From Capnocytophaga stomatis (GTDB lineage: Bacteria > Bacteroidota > Bacteroidia > Flavobacteriales > Flavobacteriaceae), in NCBI RefSeq assembly GCF_002302635.1, contig NZ_CP022387.1, positions 1,860,001-1,924,000 on the forward strand: DNA of 64,000 nucleotides, in the 5' to 3' direction. A program made the translations under genes and the position numbers. The notes below the pieces were generated by a model. The model was given only the letters and a program-made list of their open reading frames with translations, was not told the origin of the DNA and did no database searches. Positions 50,495 through 58,718 of this stretch are shown piece by piece (position 1 is the first letter of the stretch; each line of letters opens with the position of its first letter).

Positions 50495-52426
50495 ATGAAA
50501 ACCACTTTGAAAATTCTTTTTCAAAAGATAATATATGCAAGTACATTTTGTATTTTTCTTCCTTTATTTTTAATATTTTGGGCAAAACAAACTGAAAATA
50601 TAATCAAACTACCTGTACCAAGTTTGCCAGTTATTGATTTGGTATTAGTATTTTTAGGATTGTTTTTGATAATCATTGCAATGTCAAATTTGTGGTTCAA
50701 AGGTAAGGGATTGCCAATGAATGCTTTTCCGCCTAAAAAATATGTCAGTTCAGGAGCTTATTACTTTTTTCATCATCCTATTTATGTAGGAGCGGTGCTA
50801 ATGTGCTTGGGAATTAGCTTATATTTTAAGTCTGCTTCAGGGCTCTGGCTGATTTCTCCTATATTTATTTTGCTTATCTGGGCTTACTTAAAGGGATTTG
50901 AAAATGAAATTATTTCTTCTAATTTTTCAAATCAATCACACAGAACATTTTTTGATTTTCCAGAAGAAAACTCTGATTCATTATCTTTAAAAAATAGATT
51001 GCTGATATACATTTGGATTTTTCTGATATGGTTTTTGTTGTATGAAGCATTCATTTTTTTGGGAACTCCTCCTGATGCAATTTCTACAAGAGTTTTTTTA
51101 GATGATTTGATTCCCTTTTTAGACTTCAGTGTAGTTTTTTATGTGCTTTCGTATCCATTGACTTTAGCTATTCCTCTGATTTTGAAAGATAATAAAACCA
51201 CAAGAATATTCATTTTTGATTCGATTTTAGGAATGGGAATCATTTTTTATTGCTATTTGGTTTTTCCTTTTATCGTTCCATATACTGATATTGAAAACAG
51301 AAGCTTTTTTACAAATTTGATTATTTTAGGGAGAGAAACTGATGGGCAAACGGCAGCTTTACCTTCTTTTCACGTGTTTTGGGCAATGATTTTTTATAAA
51401 TATTTTTCATTACGATTTCCTAAAATAAGCTTTTTATTTGCTTTCATATCTTTTTTAATTATCATCAGTTGCTTAACTACATACAGTCATACTATTTTAG
51501 ATGTTATTTTTGGTATAATTTCTTACTATATAGTTCATTATCGAACTTTTATTTATAAAAAAATGCTTTTCGTTTGTGAAAAAATATCTAATTCTTGGAA
51601 AGAATGGCATTTCGGAAATATACGAGTTATCAATCACGGATTTTATGCAGCTTTAGGAGGCATTTCAGGATTTTTAATTATCGGATATTTCTTTCCCGAA
51701 CAATTATTTATTGTGTATCTGATAGGTATTTCAGGTTTTGTAGGAGCAGGACTTTGGGCTCAATTTATAGAAAGTTCTTCCGGACTTTCGCGTCCTTTTG
51801 GTTATTACGGAAGTTTGATTGGAATAGGAATTACATTGGTTTTGATAAGTTTGTTTTCAGAAATTGACTTTTGGAAGTTGATGGGAGTAAGTGCTTTAGC
51901 GGCAAGTTCTATTCAGTTTTTTGGTCGTTTTAGGTGTTTGGTGCAAGGTTGTTGTCACGGAAAGCCTACGGAAACAACTTTAGGGATTTGTTTTCATCAT
52001 CCGAAATCACGCGTGCATAAAATGGCAAACTTGTCTGGAAAAAATTTGTATCCTACACAATTTTATTCGATAGTAACAAATTTTTTAACTTTCTTTTTTC
52101 TTTTCAGATTGGTAACACTACAAATGTCTGCTTCATTTATTATAGGAATGTATTTGATTTTAAACGGAAGTTTCCGATTTGTAGAAGAATCTTTGCGAGG
52201 AGAACCACAAACGCCTTATTTTATGGGAATGCGAGTATATCAATGGTTAGCAATGGCTTCTGTCATAATTGGAATTTTGTGTACTTGTGCACATAGTTTG
52301 CCTTTGGAATTAGGAGAATTGAATATGGAGATTATTCTACACTCTCTTTTATACGGATTTTTAGTTTTATTCGCTTACGGAATTGATTTTCCCAAAAGTA
52401 ATAAACGTTTTTCAAGATTAGAATAG
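50495..52426 (+). CDS. Triple-domain membrane protein: ICMT-like methyltransferase, PAP2 phosphatase, Lgt-like transferase
   Basis: A 643-residue polytopic protein. Residues about 15-150 have the isoprenylcysteine/phospholipid methyltransferase layout, with FFHHPIYVGAVLM near 92 and a Glu in KGFENEII. Residues about 165-355 form a PAP2-like domain with ALPSFHVFWA (about 289) and TYSHTILDVIFG (about 330) carrying the two His and the Asp of the family. Residues about 385-600 resemble prolipoprotein diacylglyceryl transferase: FFGRFRCLVQGCCHGKPT (about 475), YPTQFYS and FRFVEESLRGEP (about 560). I start at ATG 50495 rather than TTG 50489. All three activities act on membrane lipids or lipoproteins, so a lipid-modifying function is likely. 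Confidence 0.82.
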   Translation: MKTTLKILFQKIIYASTFCIFLPLFLIFWAKQTENIIKLPVPSLPVIDLVLVFLGLFLIIIAMSNLWFKGKGLPMNAFPPKKYVSSGAYYFFHHPIYVGAVLMCLGISLYFKSASGLWLISPIFILLIWAYLKGFENEIISSNFSNQSHRTFFDFPEENSDSLSLKNRLLIYIWIFLIWFLLYEAFIFLGTPPDAISTRVFLDDLIPFLDFSVVFYVLSYPLTLAIPLILKDNKTTRIFIFDSILGMGIIFYCYLVFPFIVPYTDIENRSFFTNLIILGRETDGQTAALPSFHVFWAMIFYKYFSLRFPKISFLFAFISFLIIISCLTTYSHTILDVIFGIISYYIVHYRTFIYKKMLFVCEKISNSWKEWHFGNIRVINHGFYAALGGISGFLIIGYFFPEQLFIVYLIGISGFVGAGLWAQFIESSSGLSRPFGYYGSLIGIGITLVLISLFSEIDFWKLMGVSALAASSIQFFGRFRCLVQGCCHGKPTETTLGICFHHPKSRVHKMANLSGKNLYPTQFYSIVTNFLTFFFLFRLVTLQMSASFIIGMYLILNGSFRFVEESLRGEPQTPYFMGMRVYQWLAMASVIIGILCTCAHSLPLELGELNMEIILHSLLYGFLVLFAYGIDFPKSNKRFSRLE

Positions 52427-52441
52427 AAAAAGGAGAAAGAA

Positions 52442-53018
52442 AAAATATTTACTCCCGCAGATTTCACAGATATTCACAGATTTGTAATGTTTCCTGATAT
52501 TCAAAATTTAAGGTTTAACGTTTATTTTTTCTGTTGATAGATAAAAAAATCTGCGTTAATCTGCAAAATCTGTGGGGTTTTTCTTTATAAAAGATTCCAA
52601 AAGCAAAAATATTGTTTTTGGAATCATTTTTCTTTTATGTGTATTATTAAAAAATATTTACTCCCAAAGATTTCATAGATATTCACAGATTTGTAATGTT
52701 TTCTACTATTCAAAATTTAAGGTTTGATGTTTATTGTTTTCTGTTGAAAGATTAAAAAATCTGCGTTAATCTGCTAAATCTGTGGGATTTTTGTTTATAA
52801 AAGATTCCAAAAGCAAAAATATTGTTTTTGGAATCATTTTTCTTTTATGTGTATTATTAAAAAATATTTACTCCCAAAGATTTCATAGATATTCACAGAT
52901 TTGTAATGTTTCCTGATATTCAAAATTTAAGGTTTGATGTTTATTGTTTTTTGTTGAAAGATTAAAAAATTTGCGTTAATCTGCAAAATCTGTGGGATTT
53001 TTCTTTATAAAAGATTCT
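52442..53018. repeat. Three direct copies of a 209-210-bp repeat
   Basis: Copies start at 52442, 52651 and 52861; the third is cut at about 53018. Each has GCAGATTTCACAGATATTC or a close variant on the left and ATCTGCGTTAATCTGC with AATCTGTGGG on the right, which are imperfect inverted repeats of each other, as in a palindromic element. In copies 1 and 2 a hairpin follows (GATTCCAAAA ... TTTTTGGAATC). Copies 2 and 3 differ at only a few positions by eye; copy 1 is more diverged. No coding frame. The first hairpin may terminate the fusion gene. Confidence 0.9.
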
Positions 53019-53136
53019 GAAAACATTTTTATATATTGCTGATAACGTATTAAAAGTTAAACATTTATTAAAAATAATTTTTGTATTAAAAAAATTACTA
53101 CCTTTCGGGCAAGATAACATTAAAAATAAGGAAATT

Positions 53137-53604
53137 ATGAGTAATTTAATAAGTGCAAAGCTATCGGATTCCGATAAAGAGCAAGTAAAAACAAAATTGC
53201 AAGAAATTCAGCAATTGTTACCTTTTTTGATTGCCCTTCCGGCGGGTCAGAAAAGAGGAGGAGCCTCGATGGGGCAAAAAAGTGTGGAATTTGTAAATCT
53301 TGCTTTGCGTGGAGCAACTAATTTTCCGCAATATTTGCTACAATCATTCAATAAGGAAGAGTTTGCCAATGATGTAAAACTAATCGACCAGCTTTGGGAC
53401 ATTCGTATTTTGGTGGCATCGCTTCTTGAAAATATTGATGATACTATTCACGCAGCATCTACCGATGCAATGTACACAGGTAATGAAGTGTATAGCTATC
53501 TGAAAACAGCTGCTAAGAAAGATGCATCAGTTAAAAACTTGGTAGATGAAATGGCGAAGCGGTATGAAAAAAAGAAAACAAAAACACCGCCTTCTGCTTT
53601 ATAA
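53137..53604 (+). CDS. Hypothetical helical protein
   Basis: A 155-residue protein predicted to be mostly helical, with KLQEIQQLLPFLIALPAGQK near the start, KLIDQLWDIRILVASLLENI in the middle and a Lys-rich tail (KRYEKKKTKTPP). No signal peptide. I do not recognise a family. Codon use and a plausible promoter (TTTG near 53082 and TACCTTTC near 53099) suggest a real gene, which stands alone between two repeat arrays. Confidence 0.75.
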   Translation: MSNLISAKLSDSDKEQVKTKLQEIQQLLPFLIALPAGQKRGGASMGQKSVEFVNLALRGATNFPQYLLQSFNKEEFANDVKLIDQLWDIRILVASLLENIDDTIHAASTDAMYTGNEVYSYLKTAAKKDASVKNLVDEMAKRYEKKKTKTPPSAL

Positions 53605-53683
53605 AGAAAACTTTAAAAATGAAAAGCTTCAAGAATTGTACTTTTCTTGAAGTTTTTTTATTTTTATCATATTTTGTTTTTTA

Positions 53684-53998
53684 GCTTCTGAAAGCAATAA
53701 ATTAAATTCCGGAATCAATATTTTAGCTTTTTTTGTTTGTTTTTTTGCTTCTGGAAACAATAAATTAAATTCCTGAATCAATATTTTAGCTTTTTTTGTT
53801 TGTTTTTTTGCTTCTGGAAACAATAAATTAAATTCCGGAATTAATATTTTAGCTTTTTTAGATTGTTTTTTATCTTCCGAAATCAATAAATTAAACTCGT
53901 GAATCAATTTTTTTGCTTTTTTAGATTATTTTTTTGCTTCCAGAAACAATAAATTAAACTTCAGAATCAATTTTTTTGATTTTTTAGATTATTTTTTA
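53684..53998 (+). repeat. Five exact 63-nt repeats built from three 21-nt units
   Basis: Starts at 53684, 53747, 53810, 53873 and 53936, exactly 63 nt apart with no indels. Each contains unit a (GCTTCTGGAAACAATAAATT), unit b (AATTCCGGAATCAATATTTT) and unit c (GCTTTTTTAGATTGTTTTTT), given here without the last base. Units a and b belong to the 21-nt family at 49340. A minus-strand frame of repeating 21 residues runs through the first four copies, but it begins with TTG and is probably a by-product of the 3n period. Confidence 0.92.
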
Positions 53999-54198
53999 GC
54001 TTCTATTTCCTTAAAAAGTTATAGAATTGTAAATTTTGTATGAAAATATGAAGTTGGAATTAATAACTGATGTATTGCATATTAATTTTCTGATATTTAT
54101 AAGTTCTTTTTCTGATTTTTTTTGACTACATTTGCCCAAAACCAAAAGAACAAAACCAATATTCTGTTTTTCACTTCACATTAAAACTGTTGATTATT

Positions 54199-56988
54199 TT
54201 GAAAAAAAAACTTTTCCTTTTAGATGCGTATGCTTTGATATTCAGAGGTTATTACGCTTTTATTAAAAATCCGAGAATTAACTCAAAAGGATTAAATACT
54301 TCGGCGATAATGGGCTTTATGAACTCACTTTTTGATGTGATTAAAAAAGAAAGACCCGATCATTTAGCAGTGGCTTTTGATAAAGGCGGAAGCGTTGCTC
54401 GCACTGAAATGTTCACGGATTACAAAGCCAATCGGGAAGAAACTCCTGAGGCTATTCGTATTGCGATACCTTATATTCACGAAATATTAAAAGCCTTACA
54501 TATTCCTATCATTGAAAAAGAAGGTTACGAAGCTGATGATATTATCGGTACGCTTGCCAAACAGGCTGAAAAACAAAACTATTTGGTGTATATGGTTACT
54601 CCGGATAAAGATTATGCACAATTGGTTTCTGATAATATTTTTGTGTATCGTCCTGCCCGAAACGGAAATGATGTTGAGGTTTGGGGAGTGGAGCAAGTAA
54701 GAGAAAAATTTGAAGTACAATCACCCGAACAAGTAATTGATTTTCTCGGAATGATGGGCGATGCGGTTGATAACATTCCCGGATTTCCCGGAGTGGGTGA
54801 AAAAACAGCCAAAAAGCTTCTTGCCGAGTTCGGAAGTTTGGAAAATCTGCTGGCAAATACGCATAAGCTGAAAGGAAAGATGAAAGAGAACATTGAAAAC
54901 AATGCCGAAAAAGGAATTTTATCCAAAAAATTGGCAACAATTATGTTAGATGTTCCCGTAGAATTTGATGAAACTGACTTTGAGCTTTCAAAACCCGATT
55001 TTGAGGCTGTCGCCAAACTTTTTGAGGAATTGGAATTTAGGCAATTGCTTCAGAACTTTATGCGTACGTATCAACCTCCTGAAATAGTGGCACAAAAATC
55101 AACCTCATCGGAAGGACAAATGGATTTATTTGCAGTACAAGAAAATTTGTTTGCAGAAAATCTATCTTCCGGCAAAAAAACAATTCAGGATACGCCTCAT
55201 CATTATCAATTGGTAGATACGCCAATGGCTCGTAAGATATTGTTAAGTAATTTATTGCAACAAAAAGCAATTTGTTTTGATACCGAAACAACAAATCTTG
55301 AAAGTTTAAATGCCGAATTGGTTGGGATTGCTTTTTCGTGGCATAAAGGCAAGGGATATTACGTTCCGTTTCCTGAAAATAGGTCGGAGGCTTCTGAATT
55401 ATTGGAAGAATTTCGGTCATTTTTTGAAAATGAACAAATTATAAAGGTTGGGCAAAACCTAAAATATGATATCAAAGTATTGCACACTTACGGAATAGAG
55501 GTAAAAGGTGAGTTATTTGACACAATGGTAGCACATTATCTCATTAATCCTGATATGCGTCACAATATGGATGTACTTTCGGAAACGTATTTGGATTATA
55601 CACCCATTTCCATTGAAAAATTAATAGGCAAAAAAGGAAAAAATCAGCTTTCGATGCGTTCAGTTCCCCTCGAACAACAAAAAGAATACGCTGTTGAAGA
55701 TGCTGATGTTACTTGGCAATTAAAAGAAATATTTGCAGAAGAACTCAAAAAGGTAAATGCCGATAAAATTTACCACAAATTAGAAGCTCCACTGGTGAAA
55801 GTACTCGCCAAAATGGAATTGGAAGGCATCAATTTGGATATTTCTTTCTTAAAAGAACTTTCCAAAAAATTAGATGAAGATATTATTGCCTATGAAAAAG
55901 AAATTCTAACAGCTGCGGGCGAGGATTTTAACTTGGCTTCTCCCAAACAGTTAGGCGAAATTTTGTTTGAAAAACTTAAAATTGATAAAAAACCTAAAAA
56001 AACCAAAACAGGACAATATGCCACATCGGAAGAAGTATTATCTTACTTTGCTGATAAACACAAAATTGTGGCTGATATCTTGGAATGGCGACAACTTCAA
56101 AAGCTAAAATCAACTTATATTGATGCACTTCCTAATGAAGTAAATCCAAAAACGGGAAGAGTACACACAACCTATATGCAAACAGTTGCAGCCACCGGGC
56201 GTTTGAGCAGTAACAACCCGAATTTGCAAAACATCCCAATTCGAACAGAAAGAGGGCAACAAATTCGTAAAGCTTTCATTCCCAGAGATGAAGAACACGT
56301 TTTGTTAGCTGCGGATTATTCACAAATTGAACTGCGAATCATTGCTTCATTAAGTGAAGAACAAAATATGATTCAAGCGTTTTTAAACAAAGAAGATATT
56401 CATCGCTCAACGGCTGCTAAAGTCTTTAATGTTCCTATTGAAGAAGTTACACGCGAACAACGAAGCCACGCCAAAACGGTGAATTTCGGAATTATTTACG
56501 GTGTGTCGGCTTTCGGGTTGAGTAACCAAACCGACCTTTCACGTACTGAAAGTAAGGAACTAATTGAAACCTACTACGCAACATATCCTAACTTACGCAA
56601 TTATATCAACAAACAAATATTTTTTGCTCAGCAACACGGATATGTGGAAACTGTTTTGGGAAGAAGGCGTTATCTCCCCGACATTAATTCACGAAATCAA
56701 GTAGTTAAGGGAGCTGCCGAACGAAACGCCATCAATGCTCCTATTCAGGGAAGTGCCGCCGATATTATAAAAATTGCGATGATTCGCATTCAAAACCGAT
56801 TGGAAAAAGAACACTTCAAAACGAGAATGTTACTACAAGTACACGATGAATTGGTATTTGATGTCCCGAAAACGGAATTGGAAGCAGTGAAAAATGCCAT
56901 CAAGCACGAAATGGAAAACGCCTTCAAACTTACCGTGCCTTTGGTTGTTGATTTGGGTGTAGGAACAAACTGGCTCGAAGCACATTAA
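54199..56988 (+). CDS. polA: DNA polymerase I
   Basis: A 929-residue family A polymerase. N-terminal 5' nuclease (KLFLLDAYALIFRGYYAF, EGYEADDIIGTLA, GMMGDAVDNIPGFPGVGEKT). Proofreading domain with FDTETTNL, VGQNLKYD and EYAVEDADVTWQ, so all exonuclease carboxylates are present. Polymerase motifs AADYSQIELRI, KTVNFGIIYG and LLQVHDELVFD. The start appears to be TTG: no ATG lies near the conserved beginning, and TTG 54199 gives MKKKLFLLDAYA. A TACATTTG box lies at about 54127-54134. A diverged second copy of its last 47 codons is at 58501-58641. Confidence 0.95.
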   Translation: MKKKLFLLDAYALIFRGYYAFIKNPRINSKGLNTSAIMGFMNSLFDVIKKERPDHLAVAFDKGGSVARTEMFTDYKANREETPEAIRIAIPYIHEILKALHIPIIEKEGYEADDIIGTLAKQAEKQNYLVYMVTPDKDYAQLVSDNIFVYRPARNGNDVEVWGVEQVREKFEVQSPEQVIDFLGMMGDAVDNIPGFPGVGEKTAKKLLAEFGSLENLLANTHKLKGKMKENIENNAEKGILSKKLATIMLDVPVEFDETDFELSKPDFEAVAKLFEELEFRQLLQNFMRTYQPPEIVAQKSTSSEGQMDLFAVQENLFAENLSSGKKTIQDTPHHYQLVDTPMARKILLSNLLQQKAICFDTETTNLESLNAELVGIAFSWHKGKGYYVPFPENRSEASELLEEFRSFFENEQIIKVGQNLKYDIKVLHTYGIEVKGELFDTMVAHYLINPDMRHNMDVLSETYLDYTPISIEKLIGKKGKNQLSMRSVPLEQQKEYAVEDADVTWQLKEIFAEELKKVNADKIYHKLEAPLVKVLAKMELEGINLDISFLKELSKKLDEDIIAYEKEILTAAGEDFNLASPKQLGEILFEKLKIDKKPKKTKTGQYATSEEVLSYFADKHKIVADILEWRQLQKLKSTYIDALPNEVNPKTGRVHTTYMQTVAATGRLSSNNPNLQNIPIRTERGQQIRKAFIPRDEEHVLLAADYSQIELRIIASLSEEQNMIQAFLNKEDIHRSTAAKVFNVPIEEVTREQRSHAKTVNFGIIYGVSAFGLSNQTDLSRTESKELIETYYATYPNLRNYINKQIFFAQQHGYVETVLGRRRYLPDINSRNQVVKGAAERNAINAPIQGSAADIIKIAMIRIQNRLEKEHFKTRMLLQVHDELVFDVPKTELEAVKNAIKHEMENAFKLTVPLVVDLGVGTNWLEAH

Positions 56989-57041
56989 CAACTTATAGGA
57001 GAAGAAACTATTTACTTTTTGCTTTTCTCTCCTAAGTTGTG
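56987..57041. terminator. Hairpin terminator after polA
   Basis: ACAACTTATAGGAGA and TCTCCTAAGTTGT pair with a small bulge, separated by about 24 nt. The minus-strand membrane protein gene ends inside it, so it may serve both directions. Confidence 0.65.
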
Positions 57042-57156
57042 TTTATAAGCCATATACCAAACAATTGTTATCAAAAAATGAACCCATATAATCCATTTTT
57101 TTCCAGTTGTATATAAGAATGTAACAGAAATGATTGTTATAAGGACTATTGTCATT

Positions 57157-58050
57157 AAACCTGTCTAAACTTTTTAAGAGGAAAATTAAAAGTTCCAAGA
57201 ATTTTTAGCATTTTTGTTTTGCATAACAAAATGAAAATCAAGGAACTTTGAGCAAAGATATAATAAAAAAATGGATTATTTCCCATTTGAGTATTGGAAA
57301 AAGAGGATTTAAAACAAAATTTGATTTATCATTAATTTTTCTTCTGATAGTCAAACGATTAAAAACAGGTTGCCAGTGGAGGGAACTTCCGGTAGAAGTG
57401 TATTTTAAAGACCAAAAAATAAGCTATCAAACAGTCTATTATTATTTCAATAAATGGAGTAAAGATGGTAGTTTTAAGCGAATTTGGCTTAATTTGTTGC
57501 TTGAGAATCGGAGAAAATTAGATTTATCAAGCGTCCAACTTGATGGTAGTCATACTCGATGTCGAATGGGAGGACAATCTGTTGGTTATCAGTTAAGAAA
57601 AAAGTCAAAGACCACGAATTCTATCTTTCTGTGTGATAATTTGGGGCAAATTTTAGCAATGGGTAGTCCAAAATCCGGTAATCATCACGATTTGAATAAT
57701 ATAGACTTTGTTTTAAAAGAGATTTTGAATCTTTTGGAGGAAGCGAAAATAGAGCATAAAGGCTTGTTTGTCAATGCAGATGCAGGTTTTGATAGCCGAG
57801 ACTTAAAAAGTTTTTTACAGGAAAAAGAAATAATACCTAATATCAAACAAAATCCCAGAAATGGACAAAATGAAAATATTTATTTTGACGAAGAATTATA
57901 TAAAAATCGGTTTAAAATAGAGAGAAGTTTTGCGTGGCTTGATGGTTTTAAAGGATTGATTATAAGATATGAAACCCTAAACACAACTTGGATGGCTATG
58001 TTGTATCTAGGGATTATACTAACATTTATTCGAAAAGTTTAAACAAGTTT
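57157..58050 (+). mobile_element. IS5-family insertion sequence (about 894 bp)
   Basis: Terminal inverted repeats AAACCTGTCTAAACTTTT (57157-57174) and the complement of AAAAGTTTAAACAAGTTT (58033-58050) match at 16 of 18 positions. The flanking ATT (57154-57156 and 58051-58053) is a 3-bp target duplication, which fits IS5-family subgroups with ANT or TNA targets. One transposase gene fills the element; its stop codon lies inside the right inverted repeat. Confidence 0.9.
57248..58042 (+). CDS. IS5-family transposase
   Basis: A 264-residue DDE transposase in one frame. A DUF4096-like N-terminal helix-turn-helix region (GKRGFKTKFDLSLIFLLIVK, GCQWRELPVE) precedes the catalytic core: first Asp in VQLDGSHTRC (about residue 99), second in VNADAGFDSR (about 177), and Glu in RFKIERSFAWLDGFK (about 224), with the R-x3-E-R-x-F-A-W signature of the family. 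All three residues are present, so it may be active. The start is TTG in this frame. Confidence 0.92.
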   Translation: MSKDIIKKWIISHLSIGKRGFKTKFDLSLIFLLIVKRLKTGCQWRELPVEVYFKDQKISYQTVYYYFNKWSKDGSFKRIWLNLLLENRRKLDLSSVQLDGSHTRCRMGGQSVGYQLRKKSKTTNSIFLCDNLGQILAMGSPKSGNHHDLNNIDFVLKEILNLLEEAKIEHKGLFVNADAGFDSRDLKSFLQEKEIIPNIKQNPRNGQNENIYFDEELYKNRFKIERSFAWLDGFKGLIIRYETLNTTWMAMLYLGIILTFIRKV

Positions 58051-58079
58051 ATTAAATAATATTTTTTCATAACTAAAAA

Positions 58080-58251
58080 AAGTTTAATATTTTGAGTATC
58101 TACAATAATTGCTGTGGCTCCTGCATCTTTATCTCCGCTATAATAAGCAAAAAGGCTAAATGCATTCTAGTTTCGTGTGGCAAAAGCTCCCAAAGCGGGC
58201 AGAACAACTGTTCCTAGAAAAAAAAATCCCTAATAAAAATTTGTTTTTCAT
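58080..58251 (-). pseudogene. Decayed small exported protein (DUF6520-like)
   Basis: From ATG at 58251 the frame starts MKNKFLLGIFF and shifts within a run of nine Ts. In the shifted frame it continues LGTVVLPALGAFATRN, a TAG, then NAFSLFAYYSGDKDAGATAI. A signal peptide, Phe-Ala-Thr cleavage region and AYY motif recall the small DUF6520-type exported proteins of flavobacteria. A frameshift and a nonsense codon make it a pseudogene. The family call is tentative. Confidence 0.55.
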
Positions 58252-58387
58252 AACCTTAACTTTTTGAAATTTACGCCCCAAACTTTTGCGGAAGGAGAGT
58301 TTGGTACTTGCAATATTACCTCATCTAAATGAACTCCTTTTACTTTATTTAGCAAATTTATATATAATAAAAACGAAAATAAAAAAA
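58248..58387 (-). pseudogene. C-terminal fragment of an unidentified protein
   Basis: The frame reads LLNKVKGVHLDEVILQVPNS then PSAKVWGVNFKKLRL and stops at TGA 58250-58248, overlapping the ATG of the next (decayed) gene. Only the last 40 or so codons are present. With the two downstream pieces it forms the remnant of a minus-strand operon. I do not recognise the family. Confidence 0.5.
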
Positions 58388-58500
58388 TTTTTTTTATTTT
58401 AACTTTTGTGTTTATCAGATTTTCATAAACAAATTTTTAAACTATAGAAAAGATAAATAGTTTAATATCAATTAGTTATGTTTTTTTTTAGTGTTATTCT

Positions 58501-58641
58501 AAATTAGTATTCGATGTATCAAAAACAGAATTGGAAGTAGTGAAGGAAGCCATCAAATATGAAATGGAAAATGCCTTCAAACTAACAGTTCCTTTGGTTG
58601 TTGATTTAGGAGTTGGAACTAATTGGTTGGAAGCTCATTAG
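58501..58641 (+). pseudogene. Second copy of the polA 3' end
   Basis: Forty-seven codons ending in TAG align without gaps to the last 47 codons of polA (56848-56988), 114 of 141 bases and 41 of 46 residues identical by hand count. Most differences are synonymous (for example LVVDLGVGTNWLEAH is unchanged), so both sequences evolved as functional genes in separate lineages. Nothing of the gene precedes 58501. It lies 77 nt before dusB, the likely ancestral neighbour of polA. Confidence 0.92.
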
Positions 58642-58718
58642 TTAAATTAATGTTTTGGATTTTCATTGAAATACCATAATTTTGCAACCTTTTTAAGTTT
58701 AAGATTAATAGCCAGAAG

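Larger units (their letters stand above)
57012..58070 (-). pseudogene. Small membrane protein gene split by an IS5-family element
   Basis: The 5' part is 58070-58051 (ATG AAA AAA TAT TAT TTA AT) and the 3' part runs from 57156 to the stop at 57014-57012. Removing the IS and one copy of the 3-bp target duplication joins them in frame to a 53-residue protein starting MKKYYLMTIVLITIISVTFL and ending YKHNLGEKSKK, with two hydrophobic segments. The exact restoration of frame shows the insertion was simple and recent. Family unknown. Confidence 0.85.

Noticed and set aside
52442-53018. Transposable element with coding capacity
   Set aside because: No open frame over about 50 codons in the 210-bp units; they can only be non-autonomous repeats.
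53629-53907. Minus-strand 92-residue frame with repeating KILIPEFNLLFPEAKKQTKK-like units
   Set aside because: It begins with TTG, has no promoter, ends in non-repeat sequence and exists only because the 63-nt repeat is a multiple of three. The fifth repeat contains stops in the same frame. Kept as a repeat, not a gene.
49340-53998. CRISPR array
   Set aside because: The repeats are head-to-tail 21-nt units without unique spacers, and no cas gene is in the window.
56987-57155. Independent 47-residue gene after polA
   Set aside because: The frame is the 3' part of a gene whose first codons lie beyond the IS; rejoining restores a 53-codon frame, so it is reported as a disrupted gene.
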